From Chloracidobacterium sp. (GTDB lineage Bacteria; Acidobacteriota; Blastocatellia; Pyrinomonadales; Pyrinomonadaceae), in contig JABTUB010000002.1 of assembly GCA_015075585.1 (NCBI GenBank), positions 620,001-684,000 on the forward strand: a DNA stretch of 64,000 nucleotides, given 5' to 3'. The translations under genes were made by a program, and so were the position numbers. Positions 9,301 to 18,752 of this stretch are shown one piece after another. Numbering within the stretch: position 1 is the first letter of the stretch; each line of letters begins with the position of its first letter. The notes under the pieces were generated by a model, which had not been told where the DNA came from, did not search any database, and saw only the letters and a program-made list of their open reading frames with translations.

Positions 9301-10110
9301 ATGCAGCGACGTATCCTTATTGTTGACGACCATAACGGCCTTGCCGGATCGCTCGGTGAGGCGTTCGGGCAGATGGGGCATTTTGTCCGCACGATCCATT
9401 CGCGTTCGGAGGCTGCGGCTGTCGATGACATCGAGAGTTTCGACCTTCTGATCAGCAACCTTGACGTCGCCAACGAACAACCAACGCAGTCAGTTTGCAC
9501 ATCGCCGTCATCGTGTCCTGCTTGCTCCACACTGATCGGCGATCGCGAACAGGCGACGATATTTAAGCTTTGTGCCACGAACTTTCGACGTGCGGAGTTT
9601 GACGAAGACGAGGTCTGCAAACTCGTCGCGACCGTTCTGGAGCACAAACTGAGGTCGTCGGGCACTTGTTCAACACCTAATTCGGTCCGCGAATATATCG
9701 AATTCGAGCTGCCTTCCGTTATCGGGCTGATGCACACCGTGCTCGAATATCTGATGCGGCGAGTAGAAACGCGGGGGCTTACAAATCCCGAGCGTTCGAA
9801 CCTTTTTGTTGCGCTCGACGAGGCGTTCGTGAACGCCGTAAAGCACGGCAATAAGTACGACCCGACCAAGCTCGTTCGTCTAGCAGCCTCGATCTCAAGC
9901 ACCGAGGCACGGTTTGTGGTCGAGGATCAGGGCGAGGGTTTCAACGTAAAGGCCATCGCCGACCCGCTCGACCCCGAAAATCTTTTCAAAACTTCGGGAC
10001 GCGGCGTTCTCTTTATCCACAACATCATGGACGAAGTTACCTACAATGAACGAGGCAATCGCCTCACGATGGTGAAACGCGGCGACACCGTAACGCTCGA
10101 GAAAGCATAG
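9301..10110 (+). CDS. Pseudo-receiver plus HATPase (RsbW-like) regulator
   Basis: A 269-residue protein from ATG 9301. Residues 1-60 resemble a response-regulator receiver (RRILIVDDHNGLAGSLGEAF), but the phospho-acceptor region reads FDLLISNLDV, with Asn where Asp is expected, and the domain is cut short. Residues about 140-269 are a HATPase_c_2/RsbW-type domain: N box ALDEAFVNAVKHGNKYD, G1 box VEDQGEGFN, G2 box TSGRGVLFI. Such proteins act as anti-sigma factor kinases or ATP-binding switches. The frame is open to 9184, overlapping ctaA, but MQRRILIVDD is the natural start. Its stop TAG abuts the ATG of nadE, so the two are probably co-transcribed. Confidence 0.78.
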   Translation: MQRRILIVDDHNGLAGSLGEAFGQMGHFVRTIHSRSEAAAVDDIESFDLLISNLDVANEQPTQSVCTSPSSCPACSTLIGDREQATIFKLCATNFRRAEFDEDEVCKLVATVLEHKLRSSGTCSTPNSVREYIEFELPSVIGLMHTVLEYLMRRVETRGLTNPERSNLFVALDEAFVNAVKHGNKYDPTKLVRLAASISSTEARFVVEDQGEGFNVKAIADPLDPENLFKTSGRGVLFIHNIMDEVTYNERGNRLTMVKRGDTVTLEKA

Positions 10111-11766
10111 ATGAAAGTTACGATCGGCCAGATCAACACGACCAACGGCGACATCGCAGGCAACGTCAAAAAGATCATTGATGCGATCGAACGTGCAAAG
10201 GCCGACAGATCTGACCTTGTCGTCTTTCCTGAGATATCCACTCACGGCTACACTTCGCAGGATTGGTTCGAGGATCCCGATATCATCAATAACGCAGCTC
10301 ACGCCTTGGATGAGATCATTCCGGCGACAAAAGGAATCGCTGCGATAGTCGGCACCATTCGAATGAATGACAGCGCTGACGGCCGCCGTATATTCAATTC
10401 CGCGGCTGTAATAGCGGACGGCAAATTGCTCGGTATGGCAGATAAGACACTGCTGCCCGAGTACGACGTTTTTGATGATCCGCGATGGTTCGAGCCGAAC
10501 CACGCACCGCACCGCCTTTTTGACATTGCGGGTATCAGAACAGGCGTCGTTGTCTGTGAGGACCTTTGGAACGACAAGACCTTTTGGGATGACCGCCTCT
10601 ACAGTAGCGACCCTGCCGATGAGGCCATAGCCCTCGGAGCCGAACTTCTGGTCTCCATAAATGCGTCGCCGTACAACAAGGGCAAAATACGGCTTCGATG
10701 CGAAATGGTCGCCCATCGTGCACGCACACAGGCCATACCGATCGTTTTTGTCAATCTCATCGGCGGCAACGACGGGATCATCTTTGACGGAGCGAGCCTC
10801 ATTGCCGATGAAGAAGGCGACATTATCCTGCAGGCGGCGGCTTTTGAGGAATTTGTCGAAAGCGTCGAACTTGACGTACGCAAGCCGGATACACGCGGCA
10901 TCACGGGCGGCGAGACAGCCTCCGTTACAGATGCGCTCGTGCTCGGCATACGCGATTACGCACACAAGAACGGCTTTAAGAAGGCCGTACTCGGACTGAG
11001 CGGCGGAATGGACTCCGCTCTTGTTGCAGCCCTTGCGGCACAGGCACTCGGGCCGGAGAACGTACTCTGCGTAATGATGCCTTCGCCCTTCTCATCGGAA
11101 GGCAGCGTGCGTGACAGCGAGGAACTAATCCGCAATCTCGGCTGCGACAGCCGCATCGAACCGATCTCCGATGCATTTGAAGTGCTTATCAAACAGCTTG
11201 GCCTCAGCAAACCTTCACGCGGCGGCGAAAGCCTTGCGGCCGAGAACCTGCAATCGCGGCTCCGCGGCGTGATCCTGATGGCGATATCGAATTCCGAAGG
11301 CCGCCTGCTGCTGGCGACCGGCAATAAGAGCGAACTTGCGGTCGGCTACTGCACGCTCTACGGCGACACGAACGGCGGAATTGCGGTGCTCGGCGACGTG
11401 CTTAAAACAGAAGTATGGGCGATCGCGCGTGACATCAACCGACGGGCCGGACGCGAGGTCATTCCAGGCAAGATCATTGAGAAGCGTCCGTCGGCCGAAC
11501 TGGCGCCGAACCAGTTCGATCAGGACAGCCTGCCGCCCTACGAACTGATGGATCCGATCCTACAGATGTATTTTGAACAAAAGGCGGCACCCGAGGCTAT
11601 CATTGCCGCCGGGCATGATAAGGAGCTTGTCTATTCGATACTGAATAGAGTTGAGCATCCGGCGAACGAATTCAAACGGCGGCAATTACCGCCGCCGCTC
11701 ATCGTCTCAAAGAATGCGATAGGCGTCGGCCGCCGGCGTCCCGTAACGCACAAATACCGCCGCTAG
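10111..11766 (+). CDS. nadE: Glutamine-hydrolysing NAD+ synthetase
   Basis: A 551-residue two-domain enzyme making NAD+ from deamido-NAD, ATP and glutamine. Residues 1 to about 260 are a nitrilase-type glutaminase with the Glu in FPEISTHGY, the Lys in DKTLLPEYDVFDD and the Cys in VVCEDLWND. Residues about 280-551 are the synthetase with the ATP P-loop LGLSGGMDSALVAALAA and the GNKSELAVGYCTLYGD segment. The start ATG follows the stop of the preceding HATPase gene without any spacer, which points to translational coupling. The length fits bacterial glutamine-dependent forms. Confidence 0.95.
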   Translation: MKVTIGQINTTNGDIAGNVKKIIDAIERAKADRSDLVVFPEISTHGYTSQDWFEDPDIINNAAHALDEIIPATKGIAAIVGTIRMNDSADGRRIFNSAAVIADGKLLGMADKTLLPEYDVFDDPRWFEPNHAPHRLFDIAGIRTGVVVCEDLWNDKTFWDDRLYSSDPADEAIALGAELLVSINASPYNKGKIRLRCEMVAHRARTQAIPIVFVNLIGGNDGIIFDGASLIADEEGDIILQAAAFEEFVESVELDVRKPDTRGITGGETASVTDALVLGIRDYAHKNGFKKAVLGLSGGMDSALVAALAAQALGPENVLCVMMPSPFSSEGSVRDSEELIRNLGCDSRIEPISDAFEVLIKQLGLSKPSRGGESLAAENLQSRLRGVILMAISNSEGRLLLATGNKSELAVGYCTLYGDTNGGIAVLGDVLKTEVWAIARDINRRAGREVIPGKIIEKRPSAELAPNQFDQDSLPPYELMDPILQMYFEQKAAPEAIIAAGHDKELVYSILNRVEHPANEFKRRQLPPPLIVSKNAIGVGRRRPVTHKYRR

Positions 11767-11771
11767 ACGGC

Positions 11772-12884
11772 CTATTTGGTGTAATATCCGATCCGCGAAC
11801 GCGAACGCAGCCCCGGCCGCGACGGCAGCGTAACTTCCAGTTTCACATATTGGCCCGGCGGAAGATCTATCTCGGAATAGTATTGGATGAGGTACTGCGA
11901 ACGCACCTCATTTGCAAGCTGACGAAATATCCGGTCAAGTGCGGCAGTGTTCGCACGGTCGTTATTCTCGTTGGCGTAATTATCCTTTGTATCTATAGGC
12001 TGAAATTTCGGCAGGAACGCCGTACCGCCGGTTTCGTCGGCGAAGGCCTGCATATTCTCTTGCCCGAAGGTACTTATCTTATTGAGCTGAAATGAGCTTC
12101 CCGCAGGATTTATCGAGTAAAAGACGGTGTCGCCGTTCTGCAGGATCTGCAGAACACGCTGCCGCTCCTTGCGGCTTGCGGCATCACGGGTTGCGACCGT
12201 CAGCTTGTAGAGCTCTTTCGAGTCTATGGTATTGATCTTTCTGCCGATCTCGGCATAGCCCTTCTGAAGTGCCTTTGCGATGTTATCGCTGTTGGTATCT
12301 TCACCGTCCGATATGGTTACAATGACGCGCCGAGTGCCGTCCGGCGCGTTCTGCTTGAGGTATTCTGCCGCCGCCCGCACCGTATCGTAGAACGCCGTAT
12401 ATTCCTTCGTCGCCTGTATCGAACGAAGTGCCGCCGCCGCATTCTCAGCCGTATCGAGCGGATGGACGAGCCGAGGTGAGGCCCCGATGCTGAATATGCA
12501 CGCCCTATCCTCGGGCCGCATCACATCCTTTAGGAACTTGGCGGCGGTCTCGGCCTGAAATTTGAACATCGGGCTGGTCGTCGCCGAAATATCGAACAAT
12601 AAAGCGATGTCGAGCGGCACTTTGTCCGCCGACCCGACCGAGTCGATCACCTGCGGCTTGCCGTTCTCGATCACACGAAAATCCGCGGCCGTCAATCCGC
12701 TTACCGCAACGCCCTGCTGATCGGTAACCGCGACAGGTATCATCACAAGCTGCGAATCGACCTTTATGATCTCATCATCCGGCGTCGGCGTTTGCTTTGG
12801 TGCGGTTTGTGCGAAAATGGCGGCAGCACAGGCAATGCTAAGGACAAGCAGATGCGCGGCTCGCACGATCGGTCGGCTGTTCAT
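11772..12884 (-). CDS. VWFA-related secreted protein (Acidobacterial type)
   Basis: A 370-residue exported protein from ATG 12884, with signal peptide MNSRPIVRAAHLLVLS...AIFAQ. A beta domain (DSQLVMIPVAVTDQQGVAVSGL, DFRVIENGKPQ) precedes a von Willebrand A domain with MIDAS start LLFDISATTS and TISDGEDTNSD. This matches the VWFA-related domain family that is abundant in Acidobacteria; the role is likely protein binding at the envelope, with no known substrate. An upstream in-frame ATG at 12941 would lie inside the terminator of the ompA-like gene, so 12884 is preferred. A spacer of only five bases separates its end from the convergent nadE. Confidence 0.85.
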   Translation of the reverse strand: MNSRPIVRAAHLLVLSIACAAAIFAQTAPKQTPTPDDEIIKVDSQLVMIPVAVTDQQGVAVSGLTAADFRVIENGKPQVIDSVGSADKVPLDIALLFDISATTSPMFKFQAETAAKFLKDVMRPEDRACIFSIGASPRLVHPLDTAENAAAALRSIQATKEYTAFYDTVRAAAEYLKQNAPDGTRRVIVTISDGEDTNSDNIAKALQKGYAEIGRKINTIDSKELYKLTVATRDAASRKERQRVLQILQNGDTVFYSINPAGSSFQLNKISTFGQENMQAFADETGGTAFLPKFQPIDTKDNYANENNDRANTAALDRIFRQLANEVRSQYLIQYYSEIDLPPGQYVKLEVTLPSRPGLRSRSRIGYYTK

Positions 12885-12895
12885 AATATCGGCAA

Positions 12896-12947
12896 AGAAA
12901 AAGGCGTTGCTGCCTGAGTGTGTCGATCTCAGCAAAAGCAACGCCTT
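12896..12947 (-). terminator. Rho-independent terminator of the OmpA-like gene
   Basis: Read on the minus strand, AAGGCGTTGCT (12947-12937) pairs with AGCAACGCCTT (12911-12901), followed by TTTCTTT. The 25-base loop contains a second small stem CTGAG/CTCAG (12914-12918 with 12928-12932). It starts 13 bases after the OmpA-like stop and ends before the VWA start at 12884. Confidence 0.88.
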
Positions 12948-12959
12948 GTCACAGGATGG

Positions 12960-13928
12960 TTATTCTTCGTTGGGATTGCTGTCCGGAGCCTTTATCTCAA
13001 CGTTGGTGTTGATGCCGCGGCTCACAAGCAATTTTACTTCGACGCGGCGATTCTGGGCACGGCCTTCCCTTGTGGAATTATCGGCGACTGCCTGCAGTTC
13101 GCCAAAACCATATGATGTACCGATGCGGCGAAGCGGAACGTTGCCCTGCTCGACAAGGTAATCAATGACGGCCTGAGCACGACGCTGGCTTAGAACCTTA
13201 TTCTTGGCCGCATTGCCCTCCGACGACGCAAAGCCTGTTACCTCGATGCTGAATCCCTTGAGTGTCTGTGAAGCGGACGCTATCTGGTCAAGCTGAGCCT
13301 TTGCTTCGGGCGAGAGCACCGAGCTGTTGACCTTGAAATTGACTGTCGCCGTTGACTGCACAACATAATCGTCTATATCGCTAATGCGTTTATTTGTCGC
13401 ATTTACACCCGCGACCGCCGCATCGGCAGTATCTTGTGCGGCCTTTGCTCCGCCTTTTGCCGCGTTCGATATTGCCATCAGCTCATCGATCTGACCCGAA
13501 AGGCGCGAGGCGTTCTGTTCGGCTGCCGTAATGCGTTCCTCAGCGGGCGTTACACGGGCATCGATCGACTGCGCGGTCAGCAAATTGCTCTTGCTGAAAC
13601 GGACCTTCGTCGCCGATAGTTTGCCGCTGCTGTCGCCGCGGCCCTCGACCTCTAGGTTGAGTCCGCGCACGAGGGCCGAGGCCGGATAGCGGTCGCCGCC
13701 GAAAAAGGCATTATTCTTGATGCTTGCATTTGGTTCGATCGCAATGCGTGTATCAACACCGGTCGCGTCGCGGATGATCATGGTCGAGTCGTTCTCTTTT
13801 GAAACGATAACGCCCTGGATCTTGTATTTCTGCCCGTTGGTCAGCGAGCGAAGTTGGTGATCTTGTGCAAGTGCCGCCACTGCAAAGATCGAGAGCATGA
13901 AGACGACTGCACCAATTTTCCTGATCAT
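12960..13928 (-). CDS. OmpA family outer-membrane/peptidoglycan-linking protein
   Basis: A 322-residue exported protein starting MIRKIGAVVFMLSIF with cleavage near ALAQ. Residues about 25-110 are a beta domain (DUF5666-like: YKIQGVIVSKENDSTMIIRD), followed by a helical segment rich in Ala (about 115-180, possible coiled coil). The C-terminal OmpA peptidoglycan-binding domain has SSVLSPEAKAQLDQIA, EVTGFASSEGN, LSQRRAQAVIDYL and NRRVEV. The frame is open to 14165, but GGAGGAAT just upstream of 13928 and the signal peptide fix the start. It likely links the outer membrane to the wall. A terminator follows it. Confidence 0.88.
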   Translation of the reverse strand: MIRKIGAVVFMLSIFAVAALAQDHQLRSLTNGQKYKIQGVIVSKENDSTMIIRDATGVDTRIAIEPNASIKNNAFFGGDRYPASALVRGLNLEVEGRGDSSGKLSATKVRFSKSNLLTAQSIDARVTPAEERITAAEQNASRLSGQIDELMAISNAAKGGAKAAQDTADAAVAGVNATNKRISDIDDYVVQSTATVNFKVNSSVLSPEAKAQLDQIASASQTLKGFSIEVTGFASSEGNAAKNKVLSQRRAQAVIDYLVEQGNVPLRRIGTSYGFGELQAVADNSTREGRAQNRRVEVKLLVSRGINTNVEIKAPDSNPNEE

Positions 13929-14180
13929 AGTAATTCCTCCGAAATGTCGCTGTATTGTCGCGAGAAGATGGACAACAGTGTTTCGACGCACGCCGTGCGA
14001 ACGAGGTTGCAAACTTCTGAAATTTGTTTCAAATATCCGGTTCGTGCATCGAACCAAGAGAAAAGGACTGAAGACATTATACGGCACCGCGACCGCAAAT
14101 GTCAGCAAAAAAGTTACGCAAAATGCATATCGGCCCCGCGCGAAGAGGCAGCCGCACTGCGACAATGCCGGGCCTATTCG

Positions 14181-15896
14181 CTATATCTCGAACGGCGCGT
14201 TCTCAATATAACGCTTCATATACGAGAGGAACTTCTCTGCATCTGCACCGTCAACTATACGATGATCGTAAGTTAATGCAAAATAAGCCATTTGCCGGAT
14301 CGCAATGTAGTCATCACCATCGGGTGATGTCATCACTTTCGGGCGTTTTTCTATTGTGCCGACGCACAATATCGCAACCTGCGGCTGATTGATTATCGGC
14401 GTACCGAAAAGGCCGCCAAAAACGCCCGGGTTCGTAATCGTGAAAGTGCCGCCTTGAACTTCGTCGGGGTTTAACTTCTTGGCTCGAGCGCGGTCCGCCA
14501 GGTCGTTCGCGCTGACCGCAAGCTGCGAGAGCGACATTCGGTCGGCCTGTTTGATGACCGGTACGATCAGGCCCCAATCTAGTGCGACCGCCATACCGAG
14601 ATTGATGTCGCCTTTATAGATTATCTGATCTCCGTCAACCTGCGAGTTCATTATCCGATGCTCGCGTATAGCAGCCGTTACAGCCTGAAAAATGAACGGC
14701 ATAAATGTAAGCTTCGTGCCGTATTTCGCCTGAAATGCTGCCTGATTTGCCGCGCGGAACTTAGCGACATTGGTCATATCGAACTCATAAACGCTCGTAA
14801 CGTGTGCCGAGGTCTGCTTTGAGAATGTCATGTGCTCGGCGATCTTCTTTCGCATCACCGACATCTTCTCGATACGGTCATCGACCGCTATCGCCGGCGG
14901 CGGCGGGACGAACGGCACAGCCGCCTTTGCCGCAGGCGGCGGTACCGGCGGAGCTCCTTTAACAAGCAGGTCTTGCGGCCGAAGAGCAGCACCGGTCTCG
15001 ATAAAGCTGAGTATGTCGCCCTTTGTAACGCGGCCGCTCAAACCGCTTCCCGGAATTCGCGTAATATCGATTCCGTGTTCAGCCGCGATCTTTCGCACAA
15101 GCGGGCTTGATTTGGTTCGGCGAAGTTCATCCGCCGATGCCGAGCTTGTATCCGCATTTGCGTGGACATCCGAGATCACAGGCGGCGTTATTATCGGAGC
15201 GGCCGGAGGCGGAGCAACAGGCGATGCCTCCGCGGCTTTGGCAGGTTCCGAAACCGTAACAGCCGACCCTGAACCGCCGACAAGTGCAAGGACCGAGCCG
15301 ACCTCAACCGTTTCGCCTTCCTGCACTTTGATCGCGAGCAGTTTGCCCGCCGTAGGCGACGGAACCTCGGCATCGACCTTATCGGTCGAGATCTCGAGCA
15401 AAGCTTCGTCCTTAGCGACATCGTCGCCAACGGCCTTGAGCCATTTTGAAACGGTTCCTTCGGTGATCGATTCGCCCATTTGGGGCATCACGACCTCTGC
15501 GGCAGCCGACGGATCCGCCGGTGCGGGAGTTTGCGGCACAGATACGGCTTCTGCGGAAGGCTGAGGCTCTTCAGCCTTTACCGGTTCTGCCGGCTGCTCA
15601 GGCACGGCGGCCGGTTCGGGCTTCGCCGGCGTTTGCGGAGCATCAGCAGGCTGCTCGCCTTCTTCGCCTATCACGGCTAGAGCAGTGCCGACCTCGACCG
15701 TCTCGCCCTCTTGAACATTGATCGCAAGCAGAACGCCGGCGGCCGGACTCGGCACTTCGGCATCGACCTTATCGGTCGATATCTCAAGCACGGCCTCATC
15801 CTTATCTACCTTATCGCCGACAGCTTTCAGCCACTTTGAAACGGTTCCCTCGGTGATCGATTCGCCCATTTGGGGCATTACGACTTCAACGCTCAT
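14181..15896 (-). CDS. 2-oxoacid dehydrogenase E2 (dihydrolipoamide acyltransferase) with two lipoyl domains
   Basis: A 571-residue E2 core subunit that moves acyl groups from E1 to CoA. It has lipoyl domain 1 (residues 1-76, lipoyl-Lys43 in STDKVDAE), a Pro/Ala/Glu linker, lipoyl domain 2 (134-208, Lys173 in the same motif), a second linker, the peripheral subunit-binding domain (about 262-298, SSPLVRKIAAEHGID), another linker and the catalytic domain (about 345-571) with YDHRIVDGADAEKFL. The two lipoyl domains are nearly identical, so they arose by recent tandem duplication. It could serve pyruvate or 2-oxoglutarate dehydrogenase; the two-lipoyl form resembles enzymes annotated sucB. No E1 gene adjoins, and an E3 (lpdA) lies at 31.3 kb. 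Confidence 0.9.
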   Translation of the reverse strand: MSVEVVMPQMGESITEGTVSKWLKAVGDKVDKDEAVLEISTDKVDAEVPSPAAGVLLAINVQEGETVEVGTALAVIGEEGEQPADAPQTPAKPEPAAVPEQPAEPVKAEEPQPSAEAVSVPQTPAPADPSAAAEVVMPQMGESITEGTVSKWLKAVGDDVAKDEALLEISTDKVDAEVPSPTAGKLLAIKVQEGETVEVGSVLALVGGSGSAVTVSEPAKAAEASPVAPPPAAPIITPPVISDVHANADTSSASADELRRTKSSPLVRKIAAEHGIDITRIPGSGLSGRVTKGDILSFIETGAALRPQDLLVKGAPPVPPPAAKAAVPFVPPPPAIAVDDRIEKMSVMRKKIAEHMTFSKQTSAHVTSVYEFDMTNVAKFRAANQAAFQAKYGTKLTFMPFIFQAVTAAIREHRIMNSQVDGDQIIYKGDINLGMAVALDWGLIVPVIKQADRMSLSQLAVSANDLADRARAKKLNPDEVQGGTFTITNPGVFGGLFGTPIINQPQVAILCVGTIEKRPKVMTSPDGDDYIAIRQMAYFALTYDHRIVDGADAEKFLSYMKRYIENAPFEI

Positions 15897-15985
15897 AAAA
15901 TCTCCGCAAAAAAGGTGTCAATTAGGTAGGATACAAGAATTTGGCCGCAATTTGAATTGATAAAGCCTATCCTGCGGATGAACGG

Positions 15986-16405
15986 CTACGACTGTGGGCC
16001 GATATTCGCCCTTACGACCGATACAAGCCGGTCGAACTGCGCTACCGAACGCGGCAATGCCACGGCTCCGCCGGGGTTCGTCATAAGAACACCGCGTTCG
16101 TCAATCGCTTCGATCTCTGTCCATAAAAGCCTGTGCCGCTTGAACTTAATGCCATTGTCGCACACGGTAACGACCGTCTTTCGCTGTACGGCGAATGAGA
16201 ACATCATAACGACATAGATCACGAGGAATGCCGAGGCAAGCAAAAAATAGCCTATATTCTGCCGTAGATAAAAGGCAAGCATCATCGCCAAAAAGAACAT
16301 GAATGAGAGCACGCCGATAAATACGGCACGCTGAATTATCGCGGGCTGAATCGGGTGGATCGACACTGTTTTGCCGAGATCGGACATCAGAAAGGATGTA
16401 ATCAT
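15986..16405 (-). CDS. Small membrane protein with two transmembrane helices and PH-like tail
   Basis: A 139-residue protein of unknown function. After a polar start (an alternative ATG at 16387 gives MSDLGKTVS) come two hydrophobic helices at about residues 26-48 and 52-72. A soluble beta-rich tail follows (KTVVTVCDNGIKFKRHRLLWTEIEAID), whose pattern is that of the bacterial PH-like (YcxB/DUF304 type) domain. It is likely an inner-membrane protein with its tail in the cytoplasm. It faces the divergent S9 peptidase gene about 100 bases away. Confidence 0.7.
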   Translation of the reverse strand: MITSFLMSDLGKTVSIHPIQPAIIQRAVFIGVLSFMFFLAMMLAFYLRQNIGYFLLASAFLVIYVVMMFSFAVQRKTVVTVCDNGIKFKRHRLLWTEIEAIDERGVLMTNPGGAVALPRSVAQFDRLVSVVRANIGPQS

Positions 16406-16505
16406 ATCAAATTACGCTTGCTGGTGAATACCGCAGCGGCGGCGAAATGCAGTACACTGATGGGTGATACGGAAACAAAACTTTCGCTTCTGCGTACTAG
16501 AACAA

Positions 16506-18677
16506 ATGAGAAAACTATCATTCTTCGTCCTTTTGATCGCGGCTTTCGCTTTTACGGCGAATGCACAAAATGCTCTTACGGCCGAGGACTACGCCCGCGC
16601 CGAAAAGATGCTCAGTTACAACACTGCGCCGCTCGTTGACCGTGCGGGCGTTCGTCCTGTATGGCTGCCGGACGGCCGTTTTTGGTACAGGGTGCTGACG
16701 CCGACGGGAAGTGAATTCGTCCTTATCGACCCGAAGGACGGATCGCGAAAGACGGCGGCAAAAATAACCGATCTCGGGCTGTCCGCGGCTCCGTCAATGG
16801 GAATGTTTCCGGCACGCTTTAGCGGCAACGCGATCATCTCGCCTGACGGCACAAAGCAGGTTTACATAAAAGACTGGAACCTCTGGGTCAAGGACCTGAA
16901 TTCTGGCAAAGAAAAGCAGTTGACGACCGACGGCATAAAGGACTTCGGCTACGCCACTGATAATGCCGGCTGGAAGCACAGCGAACGTGCCATTGTGCTG
17001 TGGTCGCCCGATTCGAAAAAGGTCGCGACCTTTCGGCAGGATCAGCGGCACCTGCAGGATATGTATCTCGTTACTACGAACGTAGGCGCACCGAAACTCG
17101 AACAATGGAAATATGCCCTGCCCGAAGACAAGGACATCGCAAAGATCCATCGCGTGATAATTGATCTCGAAACAGGCAAGCTTGTACCGCTCAAAATGGA
17201 GGCGGACGACCACCGCTCGACGCTTTGCGACGATATAGCGTGCGGCGGTGAATTCACCGACAATGAATGGAGCGCCGACAGCACCACACTCGCCTTTGTT
17301 TCGAGCTCACGCGATCATAAGTCGGCAAAGTTCCGCATTGCGAACGCCGCTACCGGCGATGTGCGCGACGTTTTTCAAGAGGTTGTTCCGACACAATACG
17401 AGTCAGGGCAAGGTGCGGTCAACTGGCGTTACCTGCCTGAGACCAATGAAGCGATCTGGTACAGCGAACGCGATGATTGGGGCCACCTTTACCTCTACGA
17501 CCTCGCGAAGGGTACGGTCAAGAATCAGATAACGAAGGGCAATTTTGTCGTAACCCGCGTAAGGCGCGTCGATGCCAAGAACCGCGTGATCTTCTTTGAG
17601 GCGAACGGCCGCGAAGCGGGACGCGACCCGTATTTCTCGCACTTTTACCGCATCAATTTCGATGGCTCCGGCCTGACACTCCTGACACCTGAGGACGGCA
17701 ACCACGCTGCGATGTTGTCTGACGACGGCAAGTATTTCGTTGACAGCTTCTCGAAGCCGGACGTGCCGCCGACAGCGGTGCTTCGCGATATGAACGGCAA
17801 GTTGATCGCTAACCTCGAGAAAGCCGACATCTCGCGCCTGACGGCAACAGGCTGGAAGCCGCCTGTTCCTATCAAGGTCAAGTCGCACGACGGCCGCTGG
17901 GATCTTTACGGCGTAATGTTCCTGCCGACGAACCTCGATACGAGCAAGAAATATCCGGTTGTAAACTATATTTATCCCGGGCCTCAGGGCGGAGGCGTCG
18001 GCTCGCGGTCATTCTCACCGGCACGCGGCGACCATCAGGCTCTCGCGGAACTCGGTTTTGTTGTCGTCATTATAGACGGAAGCTGCAACCCGAACCGATC
18101 GAAGTCGTTCCACGATGTCTGCTACGGCAATATGGCCGACAACACGCTCGAGGATCAGATCTCAGGCCTCAAGCAGCTTGCCGAAACCCGCCCGTATCTC
18201 GACCTGACGCGCGTCGGCATTTGGGGCCACTCGGGCGGCGGATTTGCGACGGCGGCGGCGATGTTCCGCTTTCCGGATTTCTACAAGGTCGGGATCTCAG
18301 AGTCCGGCAATCACGACAACCGCAACTATGAGGACGATTGGGGCGAACGCTACATCGGCCTGCTAAACGGCGACAATTACGCACGGCAGGCAAATCAGGT
18401 CTATGCCAAGAACCTGAAGGGCAAGCTGCTGCTCGCACACGGTACGATGGACGATAACGTGCCGCCGTACAACACGCTGCTTGTCGTTGACGCTCTGATC
18501 AAGGCGAATAAGGACTTTGACCTGCTGATGATCCCGAACGCAAGGCATGGCTTCGGTGCGGCGAACAACTATATGATGCGCCGCCGCTGGGATTACTTCA
18601 CGAAGAATCTTCTCGGCGTCGATCCGCCGAAGGAATACGAGTACCTGCCGAAGCAGGACCCGCGACTGATGCAGTAG
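16506..18677 (+). CDS. Secreted prolyl oligopeptidase family S9 (DPP IV-like) peptidase
   Basis: A 723-residue exported serine peptidase. The signal peptide is MRKLSFFVLLIAAFAFTANAQ. Residues about 60-450 form the DPPIV N-terminal beta-propeller (WVKDLNSGKEKQLT, NEWSADSTTLAF). The C-terminal alpha/beta hydrolase carries the catalytic triad: Ser576 in GHSGGGFA, Asp649 in HGTMDDNVP and His681 in ARHGFG. By family it removes dipeptides, often after proline, from peptides in the periplasm or outside. The frame is open from 16464, but ATG 16506 gives a clean signal peptide. A terminator lies 32 bases after the stop. Confidence 0.93.
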   Translation: MRKLSFFVLLIAAFAFTANAQNALTAEDYARAEKMLSYNTAPLVDRAGVRPVWLPDGRFWYRVLTPTGSEFVLIDPKDGSRKTAAKITDLGLSAAPSMGMFPARFSGNAIISPDGTKQVYIKDWNLWVKDLNSGKEKQLTTDGIKDFGYATDNAGWKHSERAIVLWSPDSKKVATFRQDQRHLQDMYLVTTNVGAPKLEQWKYALPEDKDIAKIHRVIIDLETGKLVPLKMEADDHRSTLCDDIACGGEFTDNEWSADSTTLAFVSSSRDHKSAKFRIANAATGDVRDVFQEVVPTQYESGQGAVNWRYLPETNEAIWYSERDDWGHLYLYDLAKGTVKNQITKGNFVVTRVRRVDAKNRVIFFEANGREAGRDPYFSHFYRINFDGSGLTLLTPEDGNHAAMLSDDGKYFVDSFSKPDVPPTAVLRDMNGKLIANLEKADISRLTATGWKPPVPIKVKSHDGRWDLYGVMFLPTNLDTSKKYPVVNYIYPGPQGGGVGSRSFSPARGDHQALAELGFVVVIIDGSCNPNRSKSFHDVCYGNMADNTLEDQISGLKQLAETRPYLDLTRVGIWGHSGGGFATAAAMFRFPDFYKVGISESGNHDNRNYEDDWGERYIGLLNGDNYARQANQVYAKNLKGKLLLAHGTMDDNVPPYNTLLVVDALIKANKDFDLLMIPNARHGFGAANNYMMRRRWDYFTKNLLGVDPPKEYEYLPKQDPRLMQ

Positions 18678-18709
18678 CGGCATCCGCATTCACTTAGCGA
18701 ACTCAGGTA

Positions 18710-18746
18710 TTAGCCGCGTCGTAAATGGCGCGGCTAATTCGTTTTT
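18710..18746 (+). terminator. Rho-independent terminator after the S9 peptidase
   Basis: TTAGCCGCG (18710-18718), a ten-base loop, CGCGGCTAA (18729-18737), then TTCGTTTTT. Nine perfect pairs and a short U-tract, placed just after the peptidase stop and before the convergent gene ending at 18753. Confidence 0.85.
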
Positions 18747-18752
18747 GAAAGG

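Noticed and set aside
13929-14165. N-terminal extension of the OmpA-like protein
   Set aside because: GGAGGAAT and a signal peptide mark 13928; the upstream codons show no protein-like pattern.
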